64,000 bases of DNA from RYN-230 sp963723595 (GTDB taxonomy: Bacteria; Actinomycetota; Actinomycetes; Streptosporangiales; Streptosporangiaceae). A program made the position numbers and the translations under genes. Shown here piece by piece: positions 39,937 through 48,813 of this stretch; the stretch's first letter is position 1, and the number at the start of each line of letters is the position of its first letter. A model generated the notes under the pieces. It was not told where the DNA came from, ran no database searches, and saw nothing but the letters and a program-made list of their open reading frames with translations. Location of the stretch: the NCBI GenBank assembly GCA_963723595.1, contig CAVRRQ010000010.1, positions 496,001-560,000 on the forward strand. The letters run 5' to 3'.

Positions 39937-40994
39937 CGCCTTCCTCGGAAACGCTGCGCCATCTGCCGCATGTGGTCCGTGCCGGACGCCTCGGCGTCCC
40001 GGATGGTGCTCCCGGTGTAGGACATGAACACGTCGTCCAGCGACGGCCGGGACACGCTGACCGACCGGATCGGGACGGTCAGCCGCGCGAACAGCTGCGG
40101 CACGAACTGCTCCCCCGACTCCACCGAGAACGTCACCGCTCCCTCGTGGATGCCGGCCTCGAGGCCGAACAGGCCGGCCAGCTCGCTGATCGCGGCGGCG
40201 TCGTCGGCGGTCTGGATCTGCACCCGGTCCTTGCCCACGCTGGCCTTGAGCGCCTCCGGCGTGTCGATGGCCACGATCTTCCCGTGGTCGATGATCGCGA
40301 TCCGGTCGCAGTGCTCGGCCTCGTCCATGTAGTGCGTGGTCAGGAAGATCGTGATGTCTTCCCGGGTCTTCAGGTCGTTGATGTACTCCCAGATCGACGA
40401 GCGGGTCTGCGGGTCCAGGCCCACGGTCGGCTCGTCCAGGAACAGCACGTGCGGGGCGTGCAGCAGGCCGCGGGCGATCTCCAGCCGCCGCTGCATGCCG
40501 CCCGAGTAGGTGCTGACCAGGCTGTCCCGGCGATCCCACAGCCCGACCATGTCGAGCACCTGCTTCATCCGCGGCGCCACCGCCGCGGCAGGGACCGCGT
40601 ACAGCTCCGCGTGAAACCGGAGGTTCTGCGACCCGGTCAGGTAGTTGTCCAGCGTGGTGTCCTGGAACACCAGGCCGATGTTGCGGCGCACCGCGTCCCG
40701 CTCGCTGACCACATCGTGGCCAGCCACGCTGGCCCGCCCGCTGCTCGGCCGGGCCAGTGTGCAGAGGATCTTGATGGTGGTGGACTTCCCGGCCCCGTTG
40801 GGTCCCAGGAAGCCGAACGTCTCGCCCGGCGCGACCTCGAAGTCGATGCCGCGCACGGCCTCGATGTCCCCGTAGCTCTTGGTCAGCCCGGACACCACCA
40901 CCGCGGGGGGCCTGGTCTCCAGCTGCACGCCGCCGGCCGGGGCCAGGGCCGGCTCACCGGCCCCGTCTGCGCCTGCCTGTGTTGCCACTCTCAC
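39933..40994 (-). CDS. ABC exporter ATP-binding protein (DrrA-like)
   Basis: The ATPase of the exporter. GTG 40994 has a good AGGAGG site. Walker A GPNGAGKSTTIKIL, signature YSGGMQRRLEIARGL, Walker B LFLDEPTVGLD and THYMDEAEHCDRIAII define the daunorubicin-resistance-type family. The C-terminal domain ending in SRPSLDDVFMSYTG is also typical. 353 residues, intact. Downstream of padR by 75 bp. Confidence 0.94.
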   Translation of the reverse strand: MRVATQAGADGAGEPALAPAGGVQLETRPPAVVVSGLTKSYGDIEAVRGIDFEVAPGETFGFLGPNGAGKSTTIKILCTLARPSSGRASVAGHDVVSERDAVRRNIGLVFQDTTLDNYLTGSQNLRFHAELYAVPAAAVAPRMKQVLDMVGLWDRRDSLVSTYSGGMQRRLEIARGLLHAPHVLFLDEPTVGLDPQTRSSIWEYINDLKTREDITIFLTTHYMDEAEHCDRIAIIDHGKIVAIDTPEALKASVGKDRVQIQTADDAAAISELAGLFGLEAGIHEGAVTFSVESGEQFVPQLFARLTVPIRSVSVSRPSLDDVFMSYTGSTIRDAEASGTDHMRQMAQRFRGRR

Positions 40995-41069
40995 GCGCCT
41001 CCTGCTTAGTCCAAGCAGAGCCTAGCCGCGATGGTCTCCCGACTCACCGCGGCTAGGCCCCGGCCTTGC

Positions 41070-41774
41070 CTACTCGGCGGGCTGCTCGTCCTCGGCCTGC
41101 CCGTTCTCAGCCTGCTCGTCTTCCGCGGCCAGGATCTGGTACAGCTTCCGGCGCGCGTCGGTGAGGATCTGCTGGGCCTGGGCGACCTGGGCGTTGTTAC
41201 CCACCCGGACCACCTGCATCGCGGCCATCGCGACGGTGCCGAACAGCCGGCGCATCTCGATGGTGTCGCCGCCGACCGACTTGGCCACCACGTCCCAGGG
41301 CGCCCGGAGCTCGTCCGGGTGCGCCGCCACGTAGCCGCGGCCCTCCTCGGTGAGCTCGAACGCCCGGCGGCCGCCTTCACCGGTCGTGGCCGCGATCAGC
41401 CCCTCGTCCTCCAGCTGCTGGAGCGCGGGGTACACCGAGCCGGGGCTGGGCTTCCACAGGCCCCCGCTGCGCTCGCTGATCTCCTGGATGATCTGGTAGC
41501 CGTTACGCGGCCCGTCCGCCAGCAGCGCGAGCGCGGCTGCCCGCACGTCGCCCCGCTTGACCCGCGGGCCCCGCATCCGCGGGCCGCCGAACCACGGCCC
41601 GAAATCGGGACCGAAGTCCTGCCCTGGGGCGGGCATCGACTCGCCGCGCATCCCCCGGCCCCGTCCGCCCGGCCCGCCGGGCCCGCGGCTCCCGCGCCGG
41701 CGCGGTCCGTGCCGGTGCATCCAGAGTTCCTCTTCTTCGCTTCCTGGGCCTCCCCAGGCTTCACTGTGTCGCAT
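41070..41774 (-). CDS. PadR-family transcriptional regulator
   Basis: Probable local repressor of the exporter. The first 70 residues are Gly/Arg/Pro-rich and probably disordered. The winged helix follows: RGDVRAAALALLADGPRNGY, IIQEISERSGGLWKPSPGSV, YPALQQLEDEGLI and the wing GGRRAFELTEEGR. A C-terminal helical segment with a Glu-rich end completes 234 residues. The order padR, ATPase, permease is a common self-regulated drug-efflux arrangement. Confidence 0.92.
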   Translation of the reverse strand: MRHSEAWGGPGSEEEELWMHRHGPRRRGSRGPGGPGGRGRGMRGESMPAPGQDFGPDFGPWFGGPRMRGPRVKRGDVRAAALALLADGPRNGYQIIQEISERSGGLWKPSPGSVYPALQQLEDEGLIAATTGEGGRRAFELTEEGRGYVAAHPDELRAPWDVVAKSVGGDTIEMRRLFGTVAMAAMQVVRVGNNAQVAQAQQILTDARRKLYQILAAEDEQAENGQAEDEQPAE

Positions 41775-42047
41775 GGTGTGTCACTTCCTTGATTGTGTGG
41801 CAGGGCTCTGACTGGGCTTCCCAGGAGCACTTCTGCCTTACTGGATAGCTCAAAGATATATCGGAATGCATCGGAGAGCAAATCCTGGAAAAAAAATCCC
41901 GGTGCGCTGGCTGAGGCGGCGGCCCGGCTGCAGGTCAGCATGGGTCGCTCGATCCTCCGCAACGAAGACCGCTCGTGGTCACCGCTACCCCCAGGCCTGG
42001 CCTTCGACGGGGGCGGGAGGAGCGGGTGCGGCGGAGCTCCCGACCGC
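41775..42047. promoter_or_regulatory. padR upstream region with AT-rich operator-like site
   Basis: This 273-bp gap before padR holds no gene. A markedly AT-rich patch around 41845-41895 contains the 8-bp palindrome GATATATC (41855-41862) and the near-repeat ATCGGAATGCATCGGA. It is the best candidate for the padR promoter and operator. A-rich sequence (GGAAAAAAAATCC) lies at about 41888-41900. Confidence 0.5.
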
Positions 42048-42665
42048 CTACCGGGCGGCCTGGGGGGCGCGCACGGGCAGGTCGTAGACCCGCCGGACGC
42101 TGGAACCCAGGCGGGAGATGTCCGCGCCGTACACGTGCAGCGAGATGGCCACGGCACGGCCGCGGTTGCGGACCCGGTGAATGTCCCCGGGCGGCGCGAA
42201 CCCGGACACGTCGCCGGGGCCGCCGGCGTTCGTGCCCACGTCCTCCAGCACGGTCCCGCCCTCGCGCAGGGCGAACAACTCTTCGTACTCGGCGCCCTGC
42301 AGCACGCCGATCACGCACCAGGTGACGTGGTCGTGGATCGGGGTGATCTGGCCGGGGCGCCACACCAGCCCGACGACCGAGAAGGAGCCGTCCGCCTCGG
42401 CGTGCAGCAGGTGCTGCTGGTACGCGTCGGGGTGGCCCTCCCGCTCGGCGGCGGTGAGGATCTCCGGCCCGGGCAGGTGCCGGCGCAGCGCCCGCGCCAC
42501 CCGCCGGGAGGTCAGGTCCCAGTCGCCGCGCTGCCGGACCGCCCGGCGCAGCGCGGCGAGGAGGTCCGCGGGGCACCGGCTGCCCGTCAGCGGGGCCGGC
42601 GTCGTGGCCAGCCCGGCGTCTCGGTCCGGGGCGGGGACGGGAGTGGGTGCGGTGGCGAGTGGCAT
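42048..42665 (-). CDS. Cysteine dioxygenase-type cupin protein
   Basis: An iron-dependent thiol dioxygenase, oxidising cysteine or a related thiol to the sulfinate. The metal ligands are His111 and His113 in TPIHDHVTWCVIGVLQG and His163 in APPGDIHRVRN; the three-His arrangement fits the family. About 30 Pro/Ala-rich residues precede the fold. 205 residues, intact. Whether cysteine or mercaptopropionate is the substrate cannot be decided. Confidence 0.88.
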   Translation of the reverse strand: MPLATAPTPVPAPDRDAGLATTPAPLTGSRCPADLLAALRRAVRQRGDWDLTSRRVARALRRHLPGPEILTAAEREGHPDAYQQHLLHAEADGSFSVVGLVWRPGQITPIHDHVTWCVIGVLQGAEYEELFALREGGTVLEDVGTNAGGPGDVSGFAPPGDIHRVRNRGRAVAISLHVYGADISRLGSSVRRVYDLPVRAPQAAR

Positions 42666-42791
42666 CGGTCACCTCCAGGGAATCTGCGGTGTGCCCTCCA
42701 CGGTGAGCGGCCTACGTCTCCACGGTAAGGAGTCCGGACCCATCAGCGCCAATGCCAAAGGCCTCAGCGATTCATCGAGCTGATCAATGGT

Positions 42792-43097
42792 TCAGTCGCG
42801 GGGCGCGGCCTTATCGCCGGCGGCCCGGTCCTGATCGCCGGCGGCCCGGTCGGGCCCGGCACCGCCGGCCGGGTCCCACTGCGCGGCCAGCTGGCTGATC
42901 CGGGCGGCCGACCCGGCCAGCGGGCGTCCCCGGCCCACCGCCACGCCCAGCAGGTAGGCGGTCAGCGGCGCGGCCGGGCGGGCTACGCCATGGGCCACGT
43001 CCCGGGCCATATCGAGGATCACCTGCACGTCCAGGGACGCCGGGTCCAGGCCCAGCTCGGCACAGACCGCTGTGGCCCACTCCTCCAGCGTGTTCAC
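42792..43097 (-). CDS. DUF6457 family protein
   Basis: A 101-residue protein with a helical domain (NTLEEWATAVCAELGLDP to AYLLGVAVGRG) and a charged tail that repeats DRAAGDQ/DRAAGDK. It overlaps mobA by four bases. From family knowledge this domain appears beside or fused to MobA, so it probably assists molybdenum cofactor maturation, but no reaction is known. Confidence 0.8.
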   Translation of the reverse strand: MNTLEEWATAVCAELGLDPASLDVQVILDMARDVAHGVARPAAPLTAYLLGVAVGRGRPLAGSAARISQLAAQWDPAGGAGPDRAAGDQDRAAGDKAAPRD

Positions 43098-43720
43098 TGC
43101 GCTGCCTCCTGTTCGGTCCCCGCCCGCGCGGCCCAGTCCCGGGCCACACGCAGATCCTCGGCAGTGTCGCAGTCCAGCCAGGGAGGCGGCTCACCCGCGG
43201 CCGTCTCGTCGGGCAGCGCCGCCGGCTCCAGCGGGCCCAGCACCCCGCGCAGCGAGCTGCCCTCGTAGGCCCCGAGGGCGGCGCGCAGTACCGCCGCTGG
43301 CCAGCAGCTGGCCAGCCACTGGGGCCGGCCGGACGCATCCAGCAGCACCACGCCGGTCCCGGCCAGGCCGGCCAGCAGCCGCGTGACGTGGGCCGAACTC
43401 AGGAACGGCAGGTCCGCCGCGACCAGGACGACGTCAGGCGCGGACACCTCGGCCAGGCCGCAGCGCAGCGCGGCGACCGGCCCGCCGCCGGGCGGGTCCT
43501 CCCGGGTGTAGCTGACCTGCCCCCCGCCGCCGGGGGAAACGGGGCACTGCGGGCCGACCACGACGACCCGGGAGGCCCCGGCCGCGGTGACGGCCGAGAC
43601 CACCGAGCCGAGCAGGGTCCGCTGGCCGACGACCAGGCCGGGTTTGTCCGCCCCGCCGAGCCGCGTGCTGCGGCCGCCGGCCAGGACGACCGCGTCGAAC
43701 GCGCGTACGTGAGCTGGCAC
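43094..43720 (-). CDS. mobA: Molybdenum cofactor guanylyltransferase MobA
   Basis: Adds GMP to molybdopterin. The nucleotide-binding start is DAVVLAGGRSTRLGGADKP, followed by VVVVGPQCPV, EDPPGGGPVAALRCGL, DVVLVAADLPFLS and WLDCDTAEDLRVARD. 208 residues, intact. It begins 12 bp after moaA on the same strand, forming moaA-mobA-DUF6457. Confidence 0.9.
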   Translation of the reverse strand: MPAHVRAFDAVVLAGGRSTRLGGADKPGLVVGQRTLLGSVVSAVTAAGASRVVVVGPQCPVSPGGGGQVSYTREDPPGGGPVAALRCGLAEVSAPDVVLVAADLPFLSSAHVTRLLAGLAGTGVVLLDASGRPQWLASCWPAAVLRAALGAYEGSSLRGVLGPLEPAALPDETAAGEPPPWLDCDTAEDLRVARDWAARAGTEQEAAQ

Positions 43721-43732
43721 GGGCCCTCCCGG

Positions 43733-44740
43733 TCAGCCGCCGATCGCGGACATCGGGCGGGCGGGCTGCAGGAACTCCGGGTCATTGATGCCGTGCCCGG
43801 GCAGCTTGACCGCGACCGCGCGCCGCCAGATCCCGGCCAGTTCCTCATCGCTGGCCCCGTGACGCAGCGGGTCGCGCAGGTTGCTCTCGTCCCTGGCGAA
43901 CAGGCAGTTGCGGACCTGCCCGTCGGCGGTCAGCCGGACCCGGTCACAATTCCCGCAGAACGGGCGGGTGACCGAGCCGATCACGCCGACCCGGGCCGGG
44001 CCGCCGTCCACCAGGAACGTCTCCGCCGGGGCCGAGCCGCGCTCCCCCGGGTCAGCCGCGGTGAGCTTGAAGTCCGCGGTCAGCGCGTCGAGGATCTCGT
44101 CGGCGGTGACCATGTTCTCGCGCCGCCAGCCGTGCTGCGCGTCCAGCGGCATCTGCTCGATGAACCGCAGCTCGTAGCCGCGCTCCAGGCAGTACTGGAG
44201 CAGGCCGGAGGCCTCGCCGTCGTTGAGGCCGCGCATCAGGACCGCGTTGACCTTGACCGGCCGCAGGCCGGTCAACTCGGCCGCCGCCAGCCCCGCGAGC
44301 ACGTCGTCGAGCCGGTCCCGGCGGGACAGCTGGCGGAAGGTCTCCGGGTTCAGCGTGTCCAGCGAGACGTTGACGCGGTCCATGCCCGCGGCCCGCAGCG
44401 CGCCCGCCAGCCGGGCCAGCCCGATCCCGTTCGTGGTCAGCGAGATCTCCGGCCGTGGCCGGAGCTCCGCGGTCCGGGCGACGATGCCGGCCAGGCCCCG
44501 GCGCAGCAGGGGCTCACCACCGGTGAACCTGATCTCGGTGATCCCCAGGTGCTGCACCCCGATCCGGGCCAGCCGCACCACTTCATCGTCGGACAGCAGC
44601 GCCGGGTTGGGCAGCCACTCCAGGCCCTCGGGCGGCATGCAGTACGAGCACCGCAGGTTGCACCGGTCGGTGAGGGATATGCGCAGGTCAGTCGCTATCC
44701 GCCCGTACGAGTCCGCGAGAGCATGGGAGTCGGGGGTAAC
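43733..44740 (-). CDS. moaA: GTP 3',8-cyclase MoaA (start codon unclear)
   Basis: A radical SAM enzyme for the first step of molybdopterin synthesis. The SAM cluster motif CNLRCSYC, the loop ITEIRFTGGEPLLRR, the second cluster in FCGNCDRVRLTADGQVRNC, and the C-terminal Gly-Gly (AIGG) are all present. No ATG, GTG or TTG lies in frame upstream of the first cluster. The frame opens after a TGA at about 44749-44747, and a GGTGAGG ribosome-like site precedes GTT at 44740. That GTT is probably a misread GTG, or a rare start. About 335 residues, otherwise intact. Confidence 0.9.
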   Translation of the reverse strand, partial: VTPDSHALADSYGRIATDLRISLTDRCNLRCSYCMPPEGLEWLPNPALLSDDEVVRLARIGVQHLGITEIRFTGGEPLLRRGLAGIVARTAELRPRPEISLTTNGIGLARLAGALRAAGMDRVNVSLDTLNPETFRQLSRRDRLDDVLAGLAAAELTGLRPVKVNAVLMRGLNDGEASGLLQYCLERGYELRFIEQMPLDAQHGWRRENMVTADEILDALTADFKLTAADPGERGSAPAETFLVDGGPARVGVIGSVTRPFCGNCDRVRLTADGQVRNCLFARDESNLRDPLRHGASDEELAGIWRRAVAVKLPGHGINDPEFLQPARPMSAIGG

Positions 44741-44885
44741 GGGACCTCACCACCTTCATCTGCGGGGCTTCACGCCCACATAATCACTCAGCCTACGTCC
44801 CGCGCCGCCTGTCCACCGATCGGCTGACCCTGGCCTGGCCAGCTGGGCGACGCGCGGGCCGCCCTGCCCAGCCGATCCTCGGATC

Positions 44886-45791
44886 ATGACAGCAACACCG
44901 GCGGCCGTCAGGGTCCGCGGGCTCCGGAAGATCTACCGCCCGGCCCGCTACCGCGAGGTGGCCGCGCTAAACGGCCTGGACCTGGACATTGGCGCCGGCG
45001 AGATCGTCGCCCTGCTCGGGCCCAACGGGGCGGGCAAGACCACCGCGGTGCAGATCCTGACCGCCTGCCGGCGCCGGGACTCGGGCGAAGTGACCGTGCT
45101 GGGCACCGACCCGGCGGCCGCGGGCCGCGGCTGGCGGGCCCGGATCGGCATCGTGCCCCAGCACGCCAGCGACCTCGGCGAGCTGACCGTGGGCGAGGTG
45201 ATCCAGCATCTGGCCGGCTATTACCCGGCTCCCCGCCAGGCGGGTGAGCTGGTCGGTGCGGTGGGCCTGGCCGCCCAGGCGGGCACCCGGCTGCGCCGGC
45301 TGTCCGGCGGGCAGCGCCGCCGGGTGGACCTCGCGCTCGGCCTGGTCGGCCGCCCCGAGCTGCTGATCCTGGACGAGCCGACCACCGGCCTCGACCCCGC
45401 GGCGCGGCGGCAGTTCTGGCACCTGATCCGGCAGCTGGCCGCGGGCGGCACCACGATCCTGCTCAGCACCCACTACCTGGACGAGGCGGAGGCCCTGGCC
45501 GACCGGGTGGCGGTGCTCGCCGCCGGGCGGATCGTCGCGGCCGGCCCGCCCGCCACCCTGGCCGGGCGGGACGCCGAGGCGGCCACCGTCAGCTGGCTGG
45601 AGCAGGGCGTGCCGCACCGCGAGCGGACGTCTGCCCCCGCGCGGCTGGTGGCCGTGCTGGCCGCCCGGATGGGCACCCCGGACGGCGAGATCCCCGGCCT
45701 GGCCGTCACCCGGCCCTCGCTGGAAGACACCTATCTGCGGCTGATCGGCGCGACGCCGCCCGGTCCCGGCACCCCGGAGGACACCCCGTGA
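44886..45791 (+). CDS. ABC exporter ATP-binding protein (CcmA family)
   Basis: The ATPase of a second exporter. Walker A GPNGAGKTTAVQIL, signature LSGGQRRRVDLALGL, Walker B LLILDEPTTGLD and STHYLDEAEALADRV are clear. The first 15 residues precede VRGLRKIYRPARYREVAALN. 301 residues, intact. Its TGA overlaps the permease start (GTGA). It begins an operon of ATPase, permease, histidine kinase and response regulator. Confidence 0.93.
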   Translation: MTATPAAVRVRGLRKIYRPARYREVAALNGLDLDIGAGEIVALLGPNGAGKTTAVQILTACRRRDSGEVTVLGTDPAAAGRGWRARIGIVPQHASDLGELTVGEVIQHLAGYYPAPRQAGELVGAVGLAAQAGTRLRRLSGGQRRRVDLALGLVGRPELLILDEPTTGLDPAARRQFWHLIRQLAAGGTTILLSTHYLDEAEALADRVAVLAAGRIVAAGPPATLAGRDAEAATVSWLEQGVPHRERTSAPARLVAVLAARMGTPDGEIPGLAVTRPSLEDTYLRLIGATPPGPGTPEDTP

Positions 45792-46702
45792 CCGCCTCGC
45801 CCAGCACTCCCCCGGCCACCACGCACATGACCAGCCCGCACGGGGCCAGCCCGCACGGGGCCAGCCCGCACGGGGCCAGCCCGCACGGGGCCGCACTGCC
45901 CCGGCCTGCGCTGCCGCCGCTGCTGCGCACGAGCCTGGCCCGCGGCCGGCTGGAGATCACCGCGTTCTTCCGCGACCGCGAATCGGTCATCTTCACGTTC
46001 TCCCTCCCGGTCATCCTGCTCGTGGTGTTCGGCGAGGTCTTCCAGGGCACGATCGGGACCACGGGGGTGGCCTTCCGGCAGTACTTCACCGCCGGGATCA
46101 TCGCCAGCGGCATCATGTCCGCCACGTTCGTGAACGTGGGCGCGAGCGTGGCCGCGGACCGGGCGGACGGGACGCTGACCCGGCTGGCGGGCACGCCCAT
46201 GCCCCCGGCCGCCTACTTCGCGGGCAAGGCCATCAGCGCGCTGGCCGTCGCGGCGGCCGAGGCCGCGGTGCTGCTCGGGGTAGGGACGGCCGCGTTCGGG
46301 CTGCGGCTGCCCGCCACCCCCGGCCGCTGGCTCACCCTCGGCTGGGTCTTCGTGCTGGGCACCGCGGCCTGCGCCACGGCGGGCCTGGCCCTGAGCAGCC
46401 TGCCCCGCAGTCCCCGCGGCTCCTCGGCGGTGTTCAGCCTGCCCTACCTGGTGCTGTCCTTCATCTCCGGCGTGTACGTCGTGTTCCGTGACCTGCCTCC
46501 GTTCCTGCAGCAGGTGGCCGCGCTGTTCCCGCTGAAGTGGCTGTGCCAGGGACTGCGGTCCGTGTTCCTGCCCGCCGCCGCGGCCGTGGCCGAGCCGGCC
46601 CGCAGCTGGGAACTTGGCCGGGTTGCGCTGGTGCTGGGGGCCTGGTTCGTCGCAGGCTTGGTCCTGTGCATGACGACATTCCGCTGGCTGGACCGCGAGT
46701 GA
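45788..46702 (+). CDS. ABC-2 type exporter permease
   Basis: The membrane subunit. About 50 N-terminal cytoplasmic residues contain four ASPHG repeats and are followed by LARGRLEITAFFRDRESVIF and six membrane segments. ADRADGTLTRLAGTPMP is the ABC-2 coupling-helix region. 304 residues from GTG 45788. Its TGA overlaps the kinase GTG (GTGA). Confidence 0.9.
   Translation: MTASPSTPPATTHMTSPHGASPHGASPHGASPHGAALPRPALPPLLRTSLARGRLEITAFFRDRESVIFTFSLPVILLVVFGEVFQGTIGTTGVAFRQYFTAGIIASGIMSATFVNVGASVAADRADGTLTRLAGTPMPPAAYFAGKAISALAVAAAEAAVLLGVGTAAFGLRLPATPGRWLTLGWVFVLGTAACATAGLALSSLPRSPRGSSAVFSLPYLVLSFISGVYVVFRDLPPFLQQVAALFPLKWLCQGLRSVFLPAAAAVAEPARSWELGRVALVLGAWFVAGLVLCMTTFRWLDRE
45831..45890. repeat. 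Four exact 15-bp coding repeats (ASPHG)
   Basis: The unit CCAGCCCGCACGGGG is repeated four times without change, encoding a Ser-Pro-His-Gly-Ala tract in the cytoplasmic N-terminus of the permease. In-frame copy-number variation would be tolerated. Confidence 0.95.
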
Positions 46703-47943
46703 GCCCGCCCCCGCCTGCCGGGCACGCCTGGGACGGCGGCACCCGCGGCTGGGACGTGTACTACGGGGTCATCCTGCTGGGCGTGCTGGCCCTGGTCATC
46801 GCGGCGGCGGCCCAGGCTGATGCGCCCGCCGGGGCCCGGGTCATCTCGTGCGCCGCCCTGGCCGCCATGGCGCCCTGGTACCTGCTGCACCGGCGCACCG
46901 TGCTCTACGGCGAGGGCAGCCTGGCCCGGGGCCTCATCTACCTCGCGGGCTTGTGGATCCTGTTCGCGGTCGCGTCCAGCCAGGGCATCATCGAGGTCTG
47001 GGTGCTGCTGGCCCTGGGCCCGCAGTGCTTCCTGGCCGTCCCGTTCCGGTGGGCGGTGGGGGCCATCGTGGTCCTCAACCTGACCCCGGTGGCAGTGGCC
47101 CTGATCACCGGGACGGGCGCGGGCGAACTGACCTCACTCGTCGCGGCCGCGGTCTTCACGGTGGCGTTCTCGGTCGCCTTCGGCCGCTGGGTGCTCGGGA
47201 TCATCGCCCAGAGCTACGACCGGGCCAGCCTGATCGAGCAGCTCAGCCAGACCCGGGCCGACCTGGCCAGCGCCAACCGGCAGGCCGGCGTGCTGGCCGA
47301 GCGTCAGCGGCTGTCCGGGGAGATCCACGACACGGTGGCCCAGGGATTCACCAGCATCATCATGCTGCTCCAGGCGGCGGACGCGGACCTGGAGCGCCAG
47401 CCCGCCGCGGCCCGCGGGCATCTCGCGCTGGCCCTGGAGACGGCCCGGGACAACCTGGCCGAGGCCCGGGCCCTGGTGGCCGCGCTGGCCCCGGCCGGCC
47501 TGGAGCCGGGCGCACTCGACGCCGCCCTGCGCAGGCTGGCCGTCACGGCGGACAGGCACCCGGGGACGGCCGCCCGGTTCGAGGTGAGCGGCGCGGCCGT
47601 CCCGCTGCCGCGGCCGGCCGAGGTCATGCTGCTCCGGGTCGCCCAGGAAGCCCTGGCCAACGTGCGCAAGCACGCCGGGGCCCGTCAGGTGCTCGTCCGC
47701 CTGCGGTACGCCGACGGACTGGTCGGCCTGGACGTCACCGACGACGGGTCGGGCTTCGATCCGGGCCAGGCCGCGGGCGGCTACGGCCTGCCCGGGATGC
47801 GGGCCCGGGTCGATGAGGCGGGCGGGCGGCTCGAGGTGCGCAGCTCCCCCGGCTGCGGGACCACGGTCAGCGTGGTGGTCCCGGTGCCGGGCCCGGCCGG
47901 GACGGCCGGCCGGGACGAGCCGCGCCAGGCGGGGGCCGCGTGA
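46699..47943 (+). CDS. Sensor histidine kinase, NarL/DesK type
   Basis: A membrane sensor. From GTG 46699, six membrane segments occupy residues about 14-165, then a short coiled coil. The HisKA_3 box is ERQRLSGEIHDTVAQGFTSI with phosphorylated His210, and the HATPase domain shows LLRVAQEALANVRKHAGA, DDGSGFDP and GYGLPGMRARV. 414 residues, intact. The signal is unknown; the exporter gene next to it suggests cell-envelope or drug stress. Confidence 0.93.
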   Translation: MSPPPPAGHAWDGGTRGWDVYYGVILLGVLALVIAAAAQADAPAGARVISCAALAAMAPWYLLHRRTVLYGEGSLARGLIYLAGLWILFAVASSQGIIEVWVLLALGPQCFLAVPFRWAVGAIVVLNLTPVAVALITGTGAGELTSLVAAAVFTVAFSVAFGRWVLGIIAQSYDRASLIEQLSQTRADLASANRQAGVLAERQRLSGEIHDTVAQGFTSIIMLLQAADADLERQPAAARGHLALALETARDNLAEARALVAALAPAGLEPGALDAALRRLAVTADRHPGTAARFEVSGAAVPLPRPAEVMLLRVAQEALANVRKHAGARQVLVRLRYADGLVGLDVTDDGSGFDPGQAAGGYGLPGMRARVDEAGGRLEVRSSPGCGTTVSVVVPVPGPAGTAGRDEPRQAGAA

Positions 47944-48626
47944 ACGCCCTGGATCTCCCGGCGGGGTCCGGCCCCGTGCGGGTCCTCGTTGCGGATGATC
48001 ATCCGGTAGTGCGGGCCGGCCTGCGGGCGCTGCTGGGCGCTGAGCCAGGGCTGGCCGTCGTCGCCGAGGCGGGCTCGGGCGAGGAGACCGTGGTGGCGGC
48101 CCGCCAGCACCAGCCGGACGTGGTGCTGATGGACCTGCGCATGCCCGGCGCGGGCGGGCTGGCCGCGATCCGGCAGCTGTCCGCGGACCTGCCCAGGATC
48201 CGGGTCCTGGTGCTGACCACCTACGACAGCGACGCCGACATCCTGCCCGCGGTGGAGGCCGGCGCCGCGGGGTACCTGCTCAAGGACACGCCCCGGGACA
48301 CCCTGGTCGGCGCGATCTTCGCAGCCGCGCGGGGCGAGACGGTGCTGGCCCCGTCGGTGGCCGGGCGGCTCGTGCACCGGCTGCGCTCCGCCCCGGGCGA
48401 GGCGCCCGCCGCCCGGGAGACGCTGTCCGCCCGCGAGACCGAGGTCCTGGCGCTGGCCGCCCGCGGGCTGACCAACGCGCAGATCGGACGGGAGTTGTTC
48501 GTCAGCGAGGCCACGGTGAAGACCCATCTGCTCCGGGCCTACGCCAAGCTCGGCGTGTCCGGGCGGACCGCGGCCGTCACCCGGGCCATGGAACTCGGCG
48601 TCCTGCCGTCCCCGGGGCGTCCCTGA
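47940..48626 (+). CDS. Response regulator, NarL/LuxR family
   Basis: The partner regulator. The receiver domain starts VRVLVADDHPVVRAGLRALL, with phosphoacceptor Asp65 in VVLMDLRMPG, Thr in VLVLTTYDSD and Lys in GYLLKDTPRD. The LuxR-type helix-turn-helix is LSARETEVLALAARGLTNAQ and onward. It overlaps the kinase gene by four bases. Probably controls the upstream exporter genes. Confidence 0.95.
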   Translation: MNALDLPAGSGPVRVLVADDHPVVRAGLRALLGAEPGLAVVAEAGSGEETVVAARQHQPDVVLMDLRMPGAGGLAAIRQLSADLPRIRVLVLTTYDSDADILPAVEAGAAGYLLKDTPRDTLVGAIFAAARGETVLAPSVAGRLVHRLRSAPGEAPAARETLSARETEVLALAARGLTNAQIGRELFVSEATVKTHLLRAYAKLGVSGRTAAVTRAMELGVLPSPGRP

Positions 48627-48650
48627 ACGACGCCCTGGAATCCCGCCGGG

Positions 48651-48727
48651 CCGGATTGAGCCGCCGGGCGGCCTGTCCTGCGTGAATCCGCGGGCCGCAC
48701 AGGAATCCGGCGGGCCGCCTCAATCCG
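48651..48727. other. Long imperfect inverted repeat after the response regulator gene
   Basis: GGATTGAG at 48653-48660 pairs with CTCAATCC at about 48719-48726, with GC-rich partly complementary sequence between (GCCGCC/GGGCCGCC and CCTGT/ACAGG). It could fold into a cruciform or act as a terminator for the exporter operon. Confidence 0.5.
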
Positions 48728-48769
48728 AATCACAGTGGGCGGAACGTGATTGCCTGTCTATCTGATGGC

Positions 48770-48775
48770 TAAAAT
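48770..48775 (+). promoter_or_regulatory. -10-like element upstream of the FAD oxidoreductase gene
   Basis: TAAAAT in the context ATGGCTAAAATAGG is the clearest -10 in this gap. TTGCCT at 48750-48755 is only 14 bp upstream, so the -35 is uncertain. A GGGGAGG site follows at 48794-48800. Confidence 0.4.
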
Positions 48776-48813
48776 AGGAGTTCGCCCTCGTCCGGGGAGG
48801 CAGCGATAGGGTC

